A stretch of DNA of 64,000 bases from Paenibacillus_AR sp051594765. Its GTDB lineage: Bacteria; Bacillota; Bacilli; Paenibacillales; NBRC-103111. Position numbers and translations under genes: made by a program. The notes below the pieces were generated by a model, which worked only from the letters and a program-made list of their open reading frames with translations, did not search any database and had not been told where the DNA came from. Location: contig NZ_JBPPGJ010000001.1 of the NCBI RefSeq assembly GCF_051594765.1, positions 458,922 to 522,921 of the forward strand, written 5' to 3'. Position 1 is the stretch's first letter. The number at the start of each line of letters is the position of its first letter. Shown in pieces: positions 26,340 to 35,220 of this stretch.

Positions 26340-26452
26340 GGCTGCGTCATCCTTTCTTCTAACATATAGGCTTTCTTGGTGAGCGAGTACCTATGGTATG
26401 CGCCTTCCCTACAGCCTCTATGCGAAGAGGGGCAGGGAACCCTTGGAACACC

Positions 26453-26496
26453 AAAAAACCTGCCGTCTCTTCTCTCGAAGAGTCGGCAGGTTTTTT
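26453..26496. terminator. Bidirectional terminator after ispG
   Basis: AAAAAACCTGCCG and CGGCAGGTTTTTT form a 13-base stem, ten bases after the ispG stop. Confidence 0.9.
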
Positions 26497-26505
26497 ATGA
26501 TGAGG

Positions 26506-27618
26506 CTACTTCGTTTCGGCGTGCTGCTTGCGGCCGGGAATCTCCCCGGTCTGTTCGTATGCCTCGACGATGGCGTCGATTTCCTTCTTCAGCTCCTGAA
26601 CCAGATCGGCTTCCGGAACCTTCCGGATCATCTCGCCATACCGGAACAGCATCCCTTCGCCCCGGGCGCCGGCAATGCCGATGTCCGCTTCCTTCGCTTC
26701 GCCCGGACCGTTCACCGCACAGCCCAATACCGAGACCTTGATCGGAATCTTCAGCTTGGACAGATACTCCTCCACCTCGTTGGCAATGGAGAACAGATCG
26801 ATGTCCAGCCGGCCGCAGGTCGGACAGGAGATTAGGGTGGGGGCGTTGGAGATCAGGCCGAATACTTTCAGCAGCTCCCGGGCTACCTTCACTTCCTCTA
26901 CGGGATCCGCGCTCAGCGAGATCCGCACCGTGTTGCCGATTCCCATGGAGAGCAGTGCTCCGATTCCCGCCGAGCTCTTGATGGTGCCGGAATAAAGGGT
27001 GCCTGATTCGGTTATGCCCAGGTGCAGCGGATATGAGAACGCTTCGGACGCCTTGCGGTAAGCTTCGATGGCCATCGGAACGTCGGAGGCTTTAAGAGAG
27101 ACGATAATATTGCGGAAATCCAGCTCCTCCAGAATGCCGATATGGTACAGCGCGCTCTCCACCATGGCGTCCGCCGTCGGGTACCCGTACTTGTCGAGAA
27201 GATGCTTCTCCAGGGACCCGGCATTGACCCCGATGCGAATCGGGATATTCCGCTCCTTGCAGGCCTTGACGACCGCTTCCACTCTCTCCCGCTTCCCGAT
27301 GTTCCCCGGATTGATGCGAACCTTATCGATGCCGTTCTCAATGGCCACCAGAGCCAGCTTGTAGTCAAAATGAATATCGGCTACCAAGGGAATATGAATC
27401 CGCTTCTTGATCTCCTTGATGGCCTCCGCCGCTTCCCTGTTGTTGACGGTGACACGAACAATCTGGCAGCCCGCCTCCTCGAGACGGAGAATTTCCGCTA
27501 CGGTGGCTTCCACATCGGCCGTCTTCGTCGTACACATGCTCTGAATGACCACTTCGTCGCTACCGCCGATAGTGACGTTGCCGACGCGGACCGGAATAGT
27601 CTGTGTGCGATGGAACAT
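26506..27618 (-). CDS. ispG: 4-hydroxy-3-methylbut-2-enyl diphosphate synthase (IspG/GcpE)
   Basis: About 370 residues. It converts MEcPP to HMBPP in the MEP isoprenoid route using a [4Fe-4S] cluster. The TIM-barrel start VRVGNVTIGG and QSMCTTKTADV are canonical, and the cluster Cys residues are in ISCPTCGRLDID and LGCAVNGPGEA. I prefer the ATG at 27618, which gives the usual MFHRTQTIPV N-terminus; in-frame starts upstream add non-conserved residues. Confidence 0.95.
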   Translation of the reverse strand: MFHRTQTIPVRVGNVTIGGSDEVVIQSMCTTKTADVEATVAEILRLEEAGCQIVRVTVNNREAAEAIKEIKKRIHIPLVADIHFDYKLALVAIENGIDKVRINPGNIGKRERVEAVVKACKERNIPIRIGVNAGSLEKHLLDKYGYPTADAMVESALYHIGILEELDFRNIIVSLKASDVPMAIEAYRKASEAFSYPLHLGITESGTLYSGTIKSSAGIGALLSMGIGNTVRISLSADPVEEVKVARELLKVFGLISNAPTLISCPTCGRLDIDLFSIANEVEEYLSKLKIPIKVSVLGCAVNGPGEAKEADIGIAGARGEGMLFRYGEMIRKVPEADLVQELKKEIDAIVEAYEQTGEIPGRKQHAETK

Positions 27619-27712
27619 AGGTCTACGTTCTCCTCCCATATAACCCAAAAATCCTCCGCACCCCCAGACCACGCCTTATCGGCCCGGGGGGTTGGAGGTT
27701 ACTTTGCGTGGC

Positions 27713-28984
27713 TTATGCCGACTCTTCCTTCTTCTTGGAAGGCTTCTTGTCGTTGTTGTCCTTCGTTACAAGCTCCGGCACGATCTTCTGCTGGACCACT
27801 TCCTTCGTGATCATGCAGCTGGCTACATCGTTGCGGGACGGTACTTCGAACATAACGTCCAGCATGATGCTCTCGATAATGGAGCGAAGGCCGCGGGCGC
27901 CGGTATTGCGCTTGATCGCTTCCTTGGCAATGGCGTCCAGAGCGTCGGCCTCGAAGCTCAAGGATACGTTATCCATATCCAGAAGCTTCTGGTACTGCTT
28001 CACCAGCGCGTTCTTCGGCTCGGTCAGAATCCGGACCAGTGCCGCTTCATCCAGCGGCTCCAGCGTGGAGATGACCGGCAGACGGCCTACGAACTCGGGG
28101 ATGAGACCGAACTTGAGCAGATCCTCCGGGAGTACCATCGAGAGATACTCGCCCGGCTTCAGATCGACCTTGTGGCCGTCGCTGCCGAAGCCGATGACCT
28201 TCTTGCCGATCCGGCGCTTGATGATGGATTCGAGACCGTCGAAAGCGCCGCCCACGATGAACAGAATGTTGGTGGTGTCGATCTGGATGAATTCCTGATG
28301 GGGATGCTTCCGGCCGCCTTGCGGAGGAACGGAGGCAACGGTGCCCTCCAGAATCTTCAACAGTGCCTGCTGCACGCCTTCACCGGACACGTCACGGGTG
28401 ATGGACGGGTTCTCGGACTTGCGGGCTACCTTATCGATCTCATCGATGTAGATGATGCCGCGTTCCGCCTTCTCCACGTCATAATCCGCCGCTTGGATCA
28501 GCTTCAGCAGGATATTCTCCACGTCCTCGCCGACGTAGCCGGCTTCCGTCAAGGAAGTGGCGTCCGCGATGGCAAACGGAACGTTCAGGATCTTCGCCAG
28601 GGTCTGAGCCAGGAGGGTCTTGCCGCTTCCTGTCGGTCCAAGCATCAGAATGTTGGACTTCTGAAGCTCCACGTCCTCCAGCTTGTTCTGGGAGTTGATC
28701 CGCTTGTAATGGTTGTATACGGCTACGGACATGGACTTCTTGGCTTGGTCCTGTCCGATGACGTATTGGTCCAGAATGGTGCGGATGTCCTTCGGCTTCG
28801 GAACGTCCTTCAGATCGAGCTCTTCCTCATGACCGAGCTCCTCTTCCACAATCTCGGTGCACAGCTCGATGCATTCGTCGCATATATACACGCCCGGACC
28901 TGCTACCAGCTTGCGGACCTGGTCCTGGGATTTGCCGCAGAAGGAGCACTTTAATTGACCCTTCTCATCATTGAACTTGAACAT
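27713..28984 (-). CDS. clpX: ClpX, ATP-dependent unfoldase of ClpXP
   Basis: 423 residues. The N-terminal zinc domain has CSFCGKSQ and CDECIELC. The AAA+ domain has Walker A GPTGSGKTLLAQ, Walker B IIYIDEIDKV and the sensor GARGLRSI. The RKH pore loop and the IGF loop for ClpP docking (KKVIGFGSDG) are visible. It unfolds proteins for ClpP, whose gene is immediately upstream. A Lys-rich tail ends the protein. Confidence 0.97.
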   Translation of the reverse strand: MFKFNDEKGQLKCSFCGKSQDQVRKLVAGPGVYICDECIELCTEIVEEELGHEEELDLKDVPKPKDIRTILDQYVIGQDQAKKSMSVAVYNHYKRINSQNKLEDVELQKSNILMLGPTGSGKTLLAQTLAKILNVPFAIADATSLTEAGYVGEDVENILLKLIQAADYDVEKAERGIIYIDEIDKVARKSENPSITRDVSGEGVQQALLKILEGTVASVPPQGGRKHPHQEFIQIDTTNILFIVGGAFDGLESIIKRRIGKKVIGFGSDGHKVDLKPGEYLSMVLPEDLLKFGLIPEFVGRLPVISTLEPLDEAALVRILTEPKNALVKQYQKLLDMDNVSLSFEADALDAIAKEAIKRNTGARGLRSIIESIMLDVMFEVPSRNDVASCMITKEVVQQKIVPELVTKDNNDKKPSKKKEESA

Positions 28985-29047
28985 TGAATCCCTCCTCTAT
29001 GCGCTCTCTATCGTCTTCGAAGGTCTTATCCGCAACGGACGGCCGCC

Positions 29048-29641
29048 TTACAGCTTCAGATCGGAGCGGTTGATGACTTCGTCGATGAGCCCGTAAGCTT
29101 TAGCTTCCTCGGCGCTCATAAAATTATCCCGGTCCGTGTCTCTTTCGATCTTGTCGTAAGGCTGGCCGGTGTGTTTGACATAAATTTCATTCAGGTTCTT
29201 CTTGGTGCGAAGGATCCAATCGGCATGGATCTTAATGTCCGCCGCTTGCCCGCGGACACCGCCGAGCGGCTGGTGAATCATGACTTCGCTGTGGGGAAGC
29301 GCATAACGCTTGCCTTTGGCTCCGCCAGTAAGCAGCAGGGATCCCATGCTTGCCGCCATGCCGACACAGATGGTGGACACGTCGTTCTTGATGAACTGCA
29401 TGGTATCGTAAATCCCCAGGCCGGCAGTAACCGAGCCTCCGGGAGAGTTGATGTAGATCGAGATGTCCTTATCGGGGTCCTGAGCATTCAGGAACAGCAG
29501 CTGAGCGATGACCAGATTGGCCACGTCGTCGTCGATTTCGCTTCCGATAAAGATAATCCGGTCTTTCAGGAGACGGGAGTAAATATCGTAGGACCGTTCT
29601 CCACGGGCTTCTTGTTCCACGACCATTGGTATCAGACTCAT
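29048..29641 (-). CDS. clpP: ClpP, ATP-dependent Clp protease proteolytic subunit
   Basis: About 197 residues. The catalytic triad is present: Ser in CVGMAASMGSLL, His in MIHQPLGG, Asp in RDTDRDNFMSA. The ATG at 29641 has AAAGGGG nine bases upstream. It lies 60 bases before clpX and has its own promoter, so the two are likely co-expressed. A second ClpP gene is found at 32573-33154. Confidence 0.96.
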   Translation of the reverse strand: MSLIPMVVEQEARGERSYDIYSRLLKDRIIFIGSEIDDDVANLVIAQLLFLNAQDPDKDISIYINSPGGSVTAGLGIYDTMQFIKNDVSTICVGMAASMGSLLLTGGAKGKRYALPHSEVMIHQPLGGVRGQAADIKIHADWILRTKKNLNEIYVKHTGQPYDKIERDTDRDNFMSAEEAKAYGLIDEVINRSDLKL

Positions 29642-29686
29642 CACAGCCAACCCCTTTACTAGAAAATCTGCCCTGACTTTGGAACC

Positions 29687-29715
29687 ATTGTATCATGTTT
29701 GTGTTTCCATGTCAT
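29687..29715 (-). promoter_or_regulatory. clpP promoter
   Basis: Minus strand ATGACA, 17 bases, TACAAT, 46 bases before the clpP ATG. No CtsR operator repeat is apparent. Confidence 0.6.
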
Positions 29716-29765
29716 TTTTCTGGAGATCCCTCGCTGGACGAGAGTTCCGGGCAAATCCACGGTAA

Positions 29766-29794
29766 CAAAAAGGCACGTGTGGAAACGTGCCTTC
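29766..29794 (-). terminator. tig terminator
   Basis: Minus strand AAGGCACGT and ACGTGCCTT form a nine-base stem followed by a T-run, 17 bases after the trigger factor stop. Confidence 0.85.
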
Positions 29795-29811
29795 GGTTCC
29801 GTTTTTAAAGT

Positions 29812-31113
29812 TTACGCAACGGTTGCTTCGGTCTTGCTATGTTGAAGCAAAAATTCGATTGTTTTGCGGGTAACCAGGTCGTTCATCAGGTTGCCGAGGT
29901 TGCCGTTGGCAATGAGAACCGCGCGAAGCTCCTCCGGAGTGCGCTGGTATTGCTTGGACAGCTTCTCCAGCTCTTCGTTCAGATCTTCTTCGGTTGCCTC
30001 GATGCCTTCCGCTTTGGCGATGGCTTCCAGAACCAGGTTCTGGCGCACGCGCTTCTCAGCGTCGCCGCGCATCTGCTCCTTGAGAGCCTCTTCGTTCTGG
30101 CCGGAGAACTGGAAGTACATCTCCAGGCTCATGCCTTGCATCTTCAGACGGTTGCCGAAGTCCTCCAGCATGTTCTCCACTTCAGAGCCGATCATGGCTT
30201 CCGGGATCTCCAGATCAGCCAGCTCAGCGGCTTTGGCTACGACGGCGTTCTCCTTCTCGCGCTGGGCGTTCTGCTCCTTGCGCTCGGCGAGACGCTTCGA
30301 GATGTCCTGCTTGTACTCTTCCAGCGTATCGAACTCACTGACGTCCTTGGCGAACTCGTCGTCCAGCTCCGGCAGGTTCTTGCGCTTGATGTCATGCAGC
30401 TTCACCTTGAAGGTGACCGGCTTGCCCTTCAGCTCTTCGGAGTGGTAGTTCTCCGGGAAGGTCACTTCGATCTCCTTCTCTTCACCCTTGGCCATGCCGA
30501 CTACTTGCTCTTCGAAGCCCGGGATGAAGGTGCCGGTGCCCAGCTCCAAGGAATACTTCTCCGCTTGTCCGCCTTCGAACACTTCGCCGTTCAGGAAGCC
30601 CTCGAAGTCGATGACGGCGATGTCACCGTTCTCGGCGGTGCCTTCTTCGATTACGGTCAGCTCCGCATGACGCTGCTGCAGCTGCTTCAATTCCGCTGCG
30701 ATGTCTTCTTCGGTTACTTCGAGGGAAGGAGCCGGAAGCTCGATACCCTTGTAGTCGCCCAGTTGAATTTCAGGCTTCACCGTTACTTTGGCGGTGAACT
30801 TCAGCTCTTGGCCCTTGCCGATCTGCTGCACGTCCACTTCGGGACGGTCAACCGGCTCGATGCCGGCTTCTTGAACAGCTTCCATATAAGCTTCAGGGAG
30901 CAGGATGTCCAGTGCTTCCTGGTACAAGCTTTCCACGCCGAAGCGCTTCTCAAACATAGCCCGCGGCACTTTGCCTTTGCGGAAGCCCGGTACGTTCACC
31001 TTGGCTGCTACTTTCTTGAATGCCTTGTCCAATGCTGCATCGACGCGGTCTGCCGCGACTTCAACCGTAAGAACCCCTTGGTTCTTCTCTATTTTTTCCC
31101 AGTTCGCTGTCAT
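29812..31113 (-). CDS. tig: Trigger factor, ribosome-associated chaperone
   Basis: 433 residues. The ribosome-binding loop is seen as VPGFRKGKVPRAMFEKRFG. The FKBP-type peptidyl-prolyl isomerase domain (about 160-245) includes ENGDIAVIDFEGF and GTFIPGFEEQVVGM. The C-terminal helical arms (about 260-425) are charged and Gln-rich. It receives nascent chains at the ribosome exit. A TTGAAA-16-TATAAT promoter is upstream. Confidence 0.97.
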   Translation of the reverse strand: MTANWEKIEKNQGVLTVEVAADRVDAALDKAFKKVAAKVNVPGFRKGKVPRAMFEKRFGVESLYQEALDILLPEAYMEAVQEAGIEPVDRPEVDVQQIGKGQELKFTAKVTVKPEIQLGDYKGIELPAPSLEVTEEDIAAELKQLQQRHAELTVIEEGTAENGDIAVIDFEGFLNGEVFEGGQAEKYSLELGTGTFIPGFEEQVVGMAKGEEKEIEVTFPENYHSEELKGKPVTFKVKLHDIKRKNLPELDDEFAKDVSEFDTLEEYKQDISKRLAERKEQNAQREKENAVVAKAAELADLEIPEAMIGSEVENMLEDFGNRLKMQGMSLEMYFQFSGQNEEALKEQMRGDAEKRVRQNLVLEAIAKAEGIEATEEDLNEELEKLSKQYQRTPEELRAVLIANGNLGNLMNDLVTRKTIEFLLQHSKTEATVA

Positions 31114-31177
31114 GTTATGCTTTTCCCCTCCAACAAAATTCCCGATAACGGTATGTCCCTACCAATATAACCATTTT

Positions 31178-31205
31178 ATTATATCACAAAACGTAATCAT
31201 TTCAA
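31178..31205 (-). promoter_or_regulatory. tig promoter
   Basis: Minus strand TTGAAA, 16 bases, TATAAT with TGA before it (extended -10), about 65 bases before the start codon. One of the best vegetative promoters in the window. Confidence 0.75.
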
Positions 31206-31248
31206 GAAAATGCTTGACAAATCGTCTGCATTCCGGCGTGCCGCCCGC

Positions 31249-32166
31249 TCAAAAGGATGGAAATACGGTTCTAGCAAAGTCTTTGAAAACCTTCAGAGCC
31301 TTGTTATACTCCTTGTCGAGAGAGCTCGTAATCCCGTATAGATCCTTGATCACGGCGGGATCGGCCTCGCCCTGGGCGGTCAGGAGCAGCATGTGGTGGA
31401 AGGCGGCGGCCCATGCGTCCCAAGCCTCCAGGCTGGCGGACAGCACCTCGGTATAGAGTGGAGTTCCGAAGGAGTAGGCGATGAATTCCCCCCAAGTTTG
31501 CCCGGCCAGCTCCACGAGTGGTATGCCCTCCCGAGCTCCGAAATGGTTCACTCTCTCAATGATCTCTTGAAAAGGAAGCGGGTACTCGTCGACATGCGTC
31601 GGAACGTCCCCGATCTCTACGAGCTGGGTCTGGCCTTGGCGGCGGAGCTTAACGGCTCCCAAGCTTCCGCGGAGCTTCAGGATCTGCAGCGCCCGGAACT
31701 GCAGCGAAGGCGGAAGCGAATGAGTGCGGAGCCACCGCAGCAGGACCGGCTCGATCTCCGGATGATCCAGGTAACGCAGCTGCTCTAAGGCCAGCACCTG
31801 CTTCTCCCAATGCTCGGGGCTCCGGAACACCTCGAGGAGCTTCTCCGCATAGCCCGGGTCCTGAGCGGTCCGTTCCTTCAGATGCAGACGGAACAGATCC
31901 TCCTCGGTCAAATCCGGCTCCTCCTCGGCGTTCCCTTCCCGGATCTCCGGGAACATGGTAACGATCCAGTCGAGCAGCACCTGCCACTCGCGGGCCGCCC
32001 AGGCATCCCCCGTCTCGCAGCCGAGCAGAAACCGCAGGGTATCCGCAGCCTCCCCATAGCGCTCGAACTCCAGCATCCGGGTCAGTTCCTTCTGATAATG
32101 CTCGATGGTTCTAGGAAGCAGATATACCTTCTCCAGCTTGCTGTCCGTCAACAGGGGTCCCTCCAA
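31249..32166 (-). CDS. YsoA-like helical repeat protein
   Basis: About 305 residues, mostly alpha-helical, with segments resembling HEAT/TPR-type repeats (for example EKQVLALEQLRYLDHPEIEPVLL and LQFRALQILKLRGSLGAVKL). There are no catalytic motifs. It lies directly upstream of tig, the position of the TPR-like gene ysoA in B. subtilis, so I infer an orthologue. A protein-protein interaction role is likely but unproven. Confidence 0.65.
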   Translation of the reverse strand: MEGPLLTDSKLEKVYLLPRTIEHYQKELTRMLEFERYGEAADTLRFLLGCETGDAWAAREWQVLLDWIVTMFPEIREGNAEEEPDLTEEDLFRLHLKERTAQDPGYAEKLLEVFRSPEHWEKQVLALEQLRYLDHPEIEPVLLRWLRTHSLPPSLQFRALQILKLRGSLGAVKLRRQGQTQLVEIGDVPTHVDEYPLPFQEIIERVNHFGAREGIPLVELAGQTWGEFIAYSFGTPLYTEVLSASLEAWDAWAAAFHHMLLLTAQGEADPAVIKDLYGITSSLDKEYNKALKVFKDFARTVFPSF

Positions 32167-32288
32167 TCCGGCGGCTTATTCATGGGAACGTCTTCTGTTG
32201 GGTATGGTACCCGTTTTCGCAGGAAAAAGCAAAAAATCTCACGCTTTTTACCGGAAAGGACATCGCTAAAGAAGGCGAATTTCACATA

Positions 32289-32317
32289 TTGATTTTGCGA
32301 TGCGACTGTGCTATCAT
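32289..32317 (+). promoter_or_regulatory. tRNA operon promoter
   Basis: TTGATT, 17 bases, TATCAT, about 45 bases before tRNA-Gly. Confidence 0.65.
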
Positions 32318-32361
32318 AACAAATGCTCACTCCTGCCGTGCAGGAATAGCTTCTATGATAT

Positions 32362-32432
32362 GCGGGTGTAGTTCAATGGTAGAACGCCAGCTTCCCAAGC
32401 TTGAGGCGAGGGTTCGATTCCCTTCACCCGCT
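32362..32432 (+). tRNA. tRNA-Gly (CCC)
   Basis: A 71-base cloverleaf. The acceptor GCGGGTG pairs with CACCCGC, the T-arm has GGTTCGATTCC, and the anticodon loop TTCCCAA gives CCC. The anticodon stem has one C-U mismatch. No CCA is encoded. Confidence 0.93.
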
Positions 32433-32437
32433 CTTAT

Positions 32438-32511
32438 GTCCCAGTAGCTCAGTTGGATAGAGCACTCGCCTTCTAAGCGAGTTGTCGGGGGTTCGAATCC
32501 CTCCTGGGACG
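32438..32511 (+). tRNA. tRNA-Arg (TCT)
   Basis: A 74-base cloverleaf. GTCCCAG pairs with CTGGGAC, the anticodon stem is ACTCGC/GCGAGT, and the loop CTTCTAA gives anticodon TCT. It follows tRNA-Gly by five bases; the two share one transcript and the terminator at 32536. Confidence 0.95.
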
Positions 32512-32535
32512 CGTTATATATCCACGAATATGAAC

Positions 32536-32570
32536 GGCACACAGCCATCCGGCTGTGTGCCTTTTTGATT
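32536..32570 (+). terminator. tRNA operon terminator
   Basis: GGCACACAGCC, four-base loop, GGCTGTGTGCC, then TTTTT. Confidence 0.9.
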
Positions 32571-32572
32571 TT

Positions 32573-33154
32573 TCATTTGCTCTTGATGATGCCGTCGATC
32601 AGGCCGTACGCCTGAGCCTCCTCGGCACTCATGTACCGGTCTCGGTCGGAGTCCTGCTCGATGCGCTCCGGCGGCTGTCCGGTATGCTTCGAGAGGATCG
32701 CGTTCATCCGCTCCTTCGTCCGGAGCATCCAGGACGCCTGGATGTGGATGTCCGAGGCCTGGCCCCGGGCGCCGCCGTGTGGCTGGTGGATCATCACCTC
32801 GCTGTTGGGCAGCGCGAAGCGCTTGCCCGGAGCGCCGCCCGCCAACAGGACCGCCCCGAAGCTGGCAGCCATCCCCATGCAGATGGTGGACACGTCCGGC
32901 TGGATGTATTGCATCGTATCATAGATGGCCAGGCCGGCCGTAATGACCCCGCCCGGACTGTTGATATACATGTGGATGTCCTTGTGCGGATCCGACGCCG
33001 CCAGAAAAAGGAGCTGGGCCACCACCGCGTTGGCCAGCTCGTCGTCCACCGCCCGGCCCACCATGATGATCCGGTCCTGCAGAAGCCTGGAGTAGATGTC
33101 GAAGCTCCGCTCTCCCCGCCCGGTCTGCTCCACCACATAAGGAATAACATTCAT
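32573..33154 (-). CDS. Second ClpP-family serine protease subunit
   Basis: 193 residues. The triad is complete: Ser in CMGMAASFGAVLL, His in MIHQPHGGARG, Asp in QDSDRDRYMSA. It is clearly paralogous to the ClpP at 29048-29641, with the same overall length but many substitutions and no adjacent Clp ATPase. A second ClpP can form mixed or separate barrels, or be used at a particular stage such as sporulation; which applies here cannot be read from the sequence. It converges on the tRNA pair. Confidence 0.9.
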   Translation of the reverse strand: MNVIPYVVEQTGRGERSFDIYSRLLQDRIIMVGRAVDDELANAVVAQLLFLAASDPHKDIHMYINSPGGVITAGLAIYDTMQYIQPDVSTICMGMAASFGAVLLAGGAPGKRFALPNSEVMIHQPHGGARGQASDIHIQASWMLRTKERMNAILSKHTGQPPERIEQDSDRDRYMSAEEAQAYGLIDGIIKSK

Positions 33155-33195
33155 CGGCCGTTCCTCCTTGTTTCTTCTTCAAATATAGAAGCGCT

Positions 33196-33921
33196 TTAAG
33201 CGGCCATACTGAAGCAGGATGCATACGCCCCGGGGACGGATTTCCCGGCCCGCTTGCGGGCGGCGCTGCTCGCTGCGGCTGATGCCGCGGCATTCAGAAC
33301 AATGGCGGCCGCGGCCGGGGTTCCCGCCAGCTCGCCTCGGATCAGCTGCAGCATCCCGGGGACGTCACCCAGCCGGAATGCCTGCACATACGCGCGAAGC
33401 AGCTCCCGCCAATCCGCCCGCTCCTGCAAGGCCCCACCAGGCTCTTCATTCCTTTGTCCATACCGGAAGGCCTCCAGCTGCTGGCGCGCCCGGAACAGAG
33501 CCGCCTTGACCGCCCCTTCCGTCATCTCCAGCTGCTCCGCCACCTCCGCCGCCGAGAAGCCGAATCCTTCCTTCAAGAGGTACACCCCACGCTGCAGGGG
33601 GGTCAGGCACTCCATCAGCTGCAGGAAAGCGTGCTCCAGCTCCGCGACGTCGGGGAAGGCCTCGGAGCCGTTGTTGTCCAGCTGAAGAATTTTGGCCGAT
33701 GCCATCCTGCTTCTGCGTCTCTGATCGGTCCACATGTTCCGGGCCACCCGAAGCAGATAGGCCTGCGGGTTGGCGTGATGACGCTCCCCTTGCAGGAGAG
33801 GAAGCGAACGCAGCAGGGTTTCCTGGGCCAGATCCTCCGCATCCCAGATCGATCCCGTCATGGATAAGCAATATCTTAAGAGCTCCGGACGGACCTGCTC
33901 CATATCGATGGTTCCGGGCAT
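33196..33921 (-). CDS. ECF-type RNA polymerase sigma factor
   Basis: About 241 residues. Region 2 includes MTGSIWDAEDLAQETLLRSL and YLLRVARNMWTDQRRR; region 4 includes LTPLQRGVYLLKEGFGFSAAEVAEQLEMTEGAVKAALFRARQQL. The last about 75 residues extend beyond the usual ECF length, with ADWRELLRAYVQAFRLGDV, resembling the SnoaL-like tail of sigma-J type factors but cut short and ending in an Ala-rich stretch. The ATG at 33921 follows AGGAGGT at seven bases. No anti-sigma gene is adjacent, which fits sigma factors that regulate themselves through such tails. Confidence 0.85.
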   Translation of the reverse strand: MPGTIDMEQVRPELLRYCLSMTGSIWDAEDLAQETLLRSLPLLQGERHHANPQAYLLRVARNMWTDQRRRSRMASAKILQLDNNGSEAFPDVAELEHAFLQLMECLTPLQRGVYLLKEGFGFSAAEVAEQLEMTEGAVKAALFRARQQLEAFRYGQRNEEPGGALQERADWRELLRAYVQAFRLGDVPGMLQLIRGELAGTPAAAAIVLNAAASAAASSAARKRAGKSVPGAYASCFSMAA

Positions 33922-34123
33922 CACATGCACCTCCTCATCGGATTCGTAATGAAGTCTTACACGATATAAACGAACGGCCTTACGATAAAGATACGCGATG
34001 CCCCAAAAAGGTTCAAACGCCCGGAAAGATCGGTTGTACCCGTTCTTTCCGCCATCCCGCTGCGCCGATAATTCCCGCCGAGGCAACGCATACTACCGGA
34101 TAGGCCACGGGAGGTGATCTTTC

Positions 34124-34267
34124 ATGAGCAGCAGCCGCGTCAAAGAAGAGGCGAAGAAGATTCAGGAGAGCTGCAGCAAGCTTCAGAATATGACGACCGA
34201 GTCCGATATCCGCAATGAAATCGAGAAGATTAAGCAGTATTGCACCGCTATCGAGAACCAAATCTGA
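34124..34267 (+). CDS. 47-residue charged helical protein
   Basis: An ATG follows a very strong GGGAGGTGAT site, and the frame ends 18 bases before a good terminator. The peptide (MSSSRVKEEAKKIQES ... EIEKIKQYCTAIENQI) is highly charged with a heptad-like pattern and two Cys residues, and is probably a small helical or coiled-coil protein. It is divergent from the sigma factor gene. Function unknown. Confidence 0.7.
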   Translation: MSSSRVKEEAKKIQESCSKLQNMTTESDIRNEIEKIKQYCTAIENQI

Positions 34268-34285
34268 CGAAATCCGGGCAATTGG

Positions 34286-34317
34286 ACTCCTGTGGGACCA
34301 CCACGGGAGTTTTTTTC
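34286..34317 (+). terminator. Terminator of the 47-residue gene
   Basis: ACTCCTGTGG, GACCA loop, CCACGGGAGT, then seven T residues. Confidence 0.9.
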
Positions 34318-34477
34318 GTGTTTTTATCTACCTAAGTTTAATTACCTGCCCTTTCCATCGTTTGCAATCCTCTACCAGATCGGTTAAATTCATAAAAGTG
34401 TCAATAACGGGAAAGAATGTTCCCCTCCCGTTCCTCTTGACAAACCTATACAGATAAAAAAGGAGTCTCAAACAACC

Positions 34478-35032
34478 ATGCTGAAAAAGATTGCCGCCAC
34501 CGCCTTATTGCTGTCCGTTGTCGCCACTGGTGCCGCCTGCTCGTCCAAAGACAAGGACACTGCCGCTTCTCCGGCCGCTTCCCAGGCCGCTTCGCCTGCT
34601 GCAGCCGCCACCACCGAGAATCCGGATGCTTACAAGCTGAGCTCCTATACCGCCGTACGCCTGGCCGAGGAGAAGCTGACTATTCTCTTCCACACCGCCA
34701 TGAAGGACGACAAGCCGATTCTGAACGCCGTCATCGCCAATGACAAGGAAAAGGCCGCCAAATTCCTGAACGCTTACTTCGATCCGGCTCTGACCGAGAA
34801 GATTCTGTCCCACTACCTGACCGCGGACAAAACCGCAGACGGCGCCATCATCGTTAATTCTAAGCTCTTCTTCCCGGTATCGGTTCTTACATCCGCACCG
34901 ACCAAGGATGACGTCACTTTCGAAGGCACCGCCGCCGAAGTGAAGATCACCACCAAGAAGGACAACGTTCTGTTCACCGTGAAGAAGAACGCCGAAGGCA
35001 AGTACATCGTTGCCGACGTCGCCAAGAAATAA
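34478..35032 (+). CDS. Secreted Ala/Ser-rich putative lipoprotein
   Basis: 184 residues. An N-terminal hydrophobic segment (KKIAATALLLSVVATGAACSS) ends in a Cys followed by a polar Ala/Ser/Pro linker, as in lipoproteins, but the residue three before Cys is Gly where Leu is usual. The rest is a compact alpha/beta domain with a Lys-rich C-terminal half. AAAAAGGAG precedes the ATG. No recognised domain. It has its own terminator. Confidence 0.75.
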   Translation: MLKKIAATALLLSVVATGAACSSKDKDTAASPAASQAASPAAAATTENPDAYKLSSYTAVRLAEEKLTILFHTAMKDDKPILNAVIANDKEKAAKFLNAYFDPALTEKILSHYLTADKTADGAIIVNSKLFFPVSVLTSAPTKDDVTFEGTAAEVKITTKKDNVLFTVKKNAEGKYIVADVAKK

Positions 35033-35049
35033 TCCATTCCTCTTGATCG

Positions 35050-35087
35050 AAGCCGCTTGCGATCCGTCGCAGGCGGCTTTTCTTTTT
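35050..35087 (+). terminator. Terminator after the lipoprotein gene
   Basis: AGCCGCTTGCGA, TCCG loop, TCGCAGGCGGCT, then a T-rich run. Confidence 0.9.
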
Positions 35088-35220
35088 GGGAGCTGGGAAA
35101 GGGCCTGCCGGTGGGACAGACATTTACAGGCAAGAATCGGCATAGGTTAGTATCATCATGGCCGATTTGTCGTTTGGACGCGGCAGGAAGGTTGATCTGG
35201 AGAGAAAGGATGAGGCTACC

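Noticed and set aside
32327..32548. Minus-strand frame encoding EGFEPPTTRLEG... SIQLSY
   Set aside because: It is the antisense of the two tRNA genes; this peptide is a well-known false product of tRNA complements.
34268..34477. Riboswitch or T-box leader before the lipoprotein gene
   Set aside because: Apart from the terminator of the 47-residue gene I found no conserved leader structure.
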